From Paraburkholderia podalyriae (lineage in GTDB: Bacteria; Pseudomonadota; Gammaproteobacteria; Burkholderiales; Burkholderiaceae): DNA of 64,000 nucleotides. The position numbers and the translations under genes are program-made. Under the pieces are notes generated by a model, which had not been told where the DNA came from, made no database searches, and worked only from the letters and a program-made list of their open reading frames with translations. Below are positions 63,296 through 64,000 of the stretch, piece by piece (position 1 is the first letter of the stretch; each line of letters starts with the position of its first letter). The DNA is taken from positions 186,001 through 250,000 of the forward strand of contig NZ_VZQQ01000002.1 in assembly GCF_014397785.1 (NCBI RefSeq), in the 5' to 3' direction.

Positions 63296-64000
63296 AATAC
63301 GGGCTCCAAATTCAACCCGCAGCTGTTCGCGACGTTCGTGCTGGTCGGCTTCGTTTATCCGTTCTTCGAAGGCATCGCGTGGAATGACCGCTTCGGCATC
63401 CAGGGCTGGCTCACCCGGGCTTTCGGCGCGCCGTTCCATGACTTCGCGGGCTCCGTGGTGGTTCACGCGTTCGGCGGCTGGGTCGCGCTGCCGGCCGTGC
63501 TGCTGCTCGGCGCGCGCCACGGTCGCTATCACCGCGACGGCGGCATCGCCGCTCATCCGCCGTCGAACATTCCGTTTCTCGCGCTCGGCGCATGGGTGCT
63601 GACGGTCGGCTGGTTCGGCTTCAACGTGATGAGCTCGCAGACGCTCGACAAGATCAGCGGCCTCGTTGCCGTCAACTCGCTGATGGCCATGGTCGGCGGC
63701 ACGCTGACCGCGTGGTTCGCGGGCCGCAACGACCCGGGCTTCACGTACAACGGCCCGCTCGCGGGACTCGTGGCCGTGTGCGCGGGCTCGGATCTGATGC
63801 ATCCGCTCGGCGCGCTGGTCACGGGCGGCATCGCCGGCATGCTGTTCGTCTACATGTTCACCTGCGTGCAGAACCGCTGGCGCATCGACGACGTGCTCGG
63901 TGTGTGGCCGCTGCACGGCTTGTGCGGCGCATGGGGCGGCATCGCGGCGGGGATCTTCGGCACCCACGCGCTCGGCGGGCTGGGCGGTGTGTCGTTCGCC
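63296..64000 (+). pseudogene. amt: Ammonium transporter Amt, 5'-truncated (continues past the window)
   Basis: 235 codons in frame to the window edge. Homology begins at FNPQLFATFVLVGFVYPFFE (63311) and continues through FHDFAGSVVVHAFGGWVALP, LTVGWFGFNVMSSQTLDKIS, AGLVAVCAGSDLMHPLGALV and DDVLGVWPLHGLCGAWGGIA. These are Amt motifs, including both pore histidines (the H of VVHAFGG and the H of LHGLCG). About 110 N-terminal residues (the first helices and entry gate) are missing: an in-frame TGA lies at 63293 and no matching sequence exists upstream in any frame. The rest seems intact, so the deletion is recent or the gene is partly reused. Confidence 0.75.

Overview
The window reads as chromosomal core of a high-GC betaproteobacterium of the Burkholderiaceae, most likely Paraburkholderia or a close relative. 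The basis is gene content and order: sucA-odhB-lpd followed by zapE, a second Hfq with a Gly/His tail, recC-recB-recD with start/stop overlaps, rimP-nusA-infB-rbfA-truB, an extended RluB and ScpB, and DUF2968 and DUF2147 proteins. Coding density is high. I see no rRNA, tRNA, CRISPR array, prophage or complete insertion sequence.

Layout. 1-2085 (minus): an ECF sigma unit made of a 45-residue secreted peptide, the sigma factor, a membrane anti-sigma factor and the start of an FAD-linked oxidase, behind an ECF-type promoter. 2406-5941: Hfq2, small conserved proteins, a DUF2968 protein with a stranded Fis-type HTH fragment beside it, a DUF2147 protein, and a stand-alone IS402-type N-terminal domain. 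6041-15306 (minus): zapE, lpd, odhB, sucA (2-oxoglutarate dehydrogenase) and typA. 15634-20639 (plus): MarR regulator, outer-membrane factor, EmrA and EmrB, a tripartite drug exporter. 20765-33479 (minus): truB, rbfA, infB, nusA, rimP, rluB, scpB, an aminotransferase and a LysR regulator. 33885-40904: mostly small or poorly characterised genes, including a second IS402-type domain protein, two small secreted proteins, a YdcF-like protein, an EAL protein, ArfB and a VC0807-like membrane protein. 40959-50196 (minus): recD, recB, recC. 50410-64000: FUSC transporter, Lrp regulator divergent from a cysteine-dioxygenase-like enzyme, a large MscS channel, an Rrf2 regulator with its probable target reductase, a lipoprotein, a DUF899 protein, a histidine kinase, and an ammonium transporter lacking its N-terminus.

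The signals most worth a second look are: the ECF unit with its hidden secreted peptide; the two stand-alone transposase-derived DNA-binding domains; a TGTAAC-N7-RTTACA operator shared by the rrf2 gene and a reductase gene; a terminator in the leader of the rimP-nusA-infB operon; and the truncated amt. No wholly new multi-gene system is certain. The ECF/secreted-peptide unit and the Rrf2/reductase unit are the best candidates for undescribed regulation.
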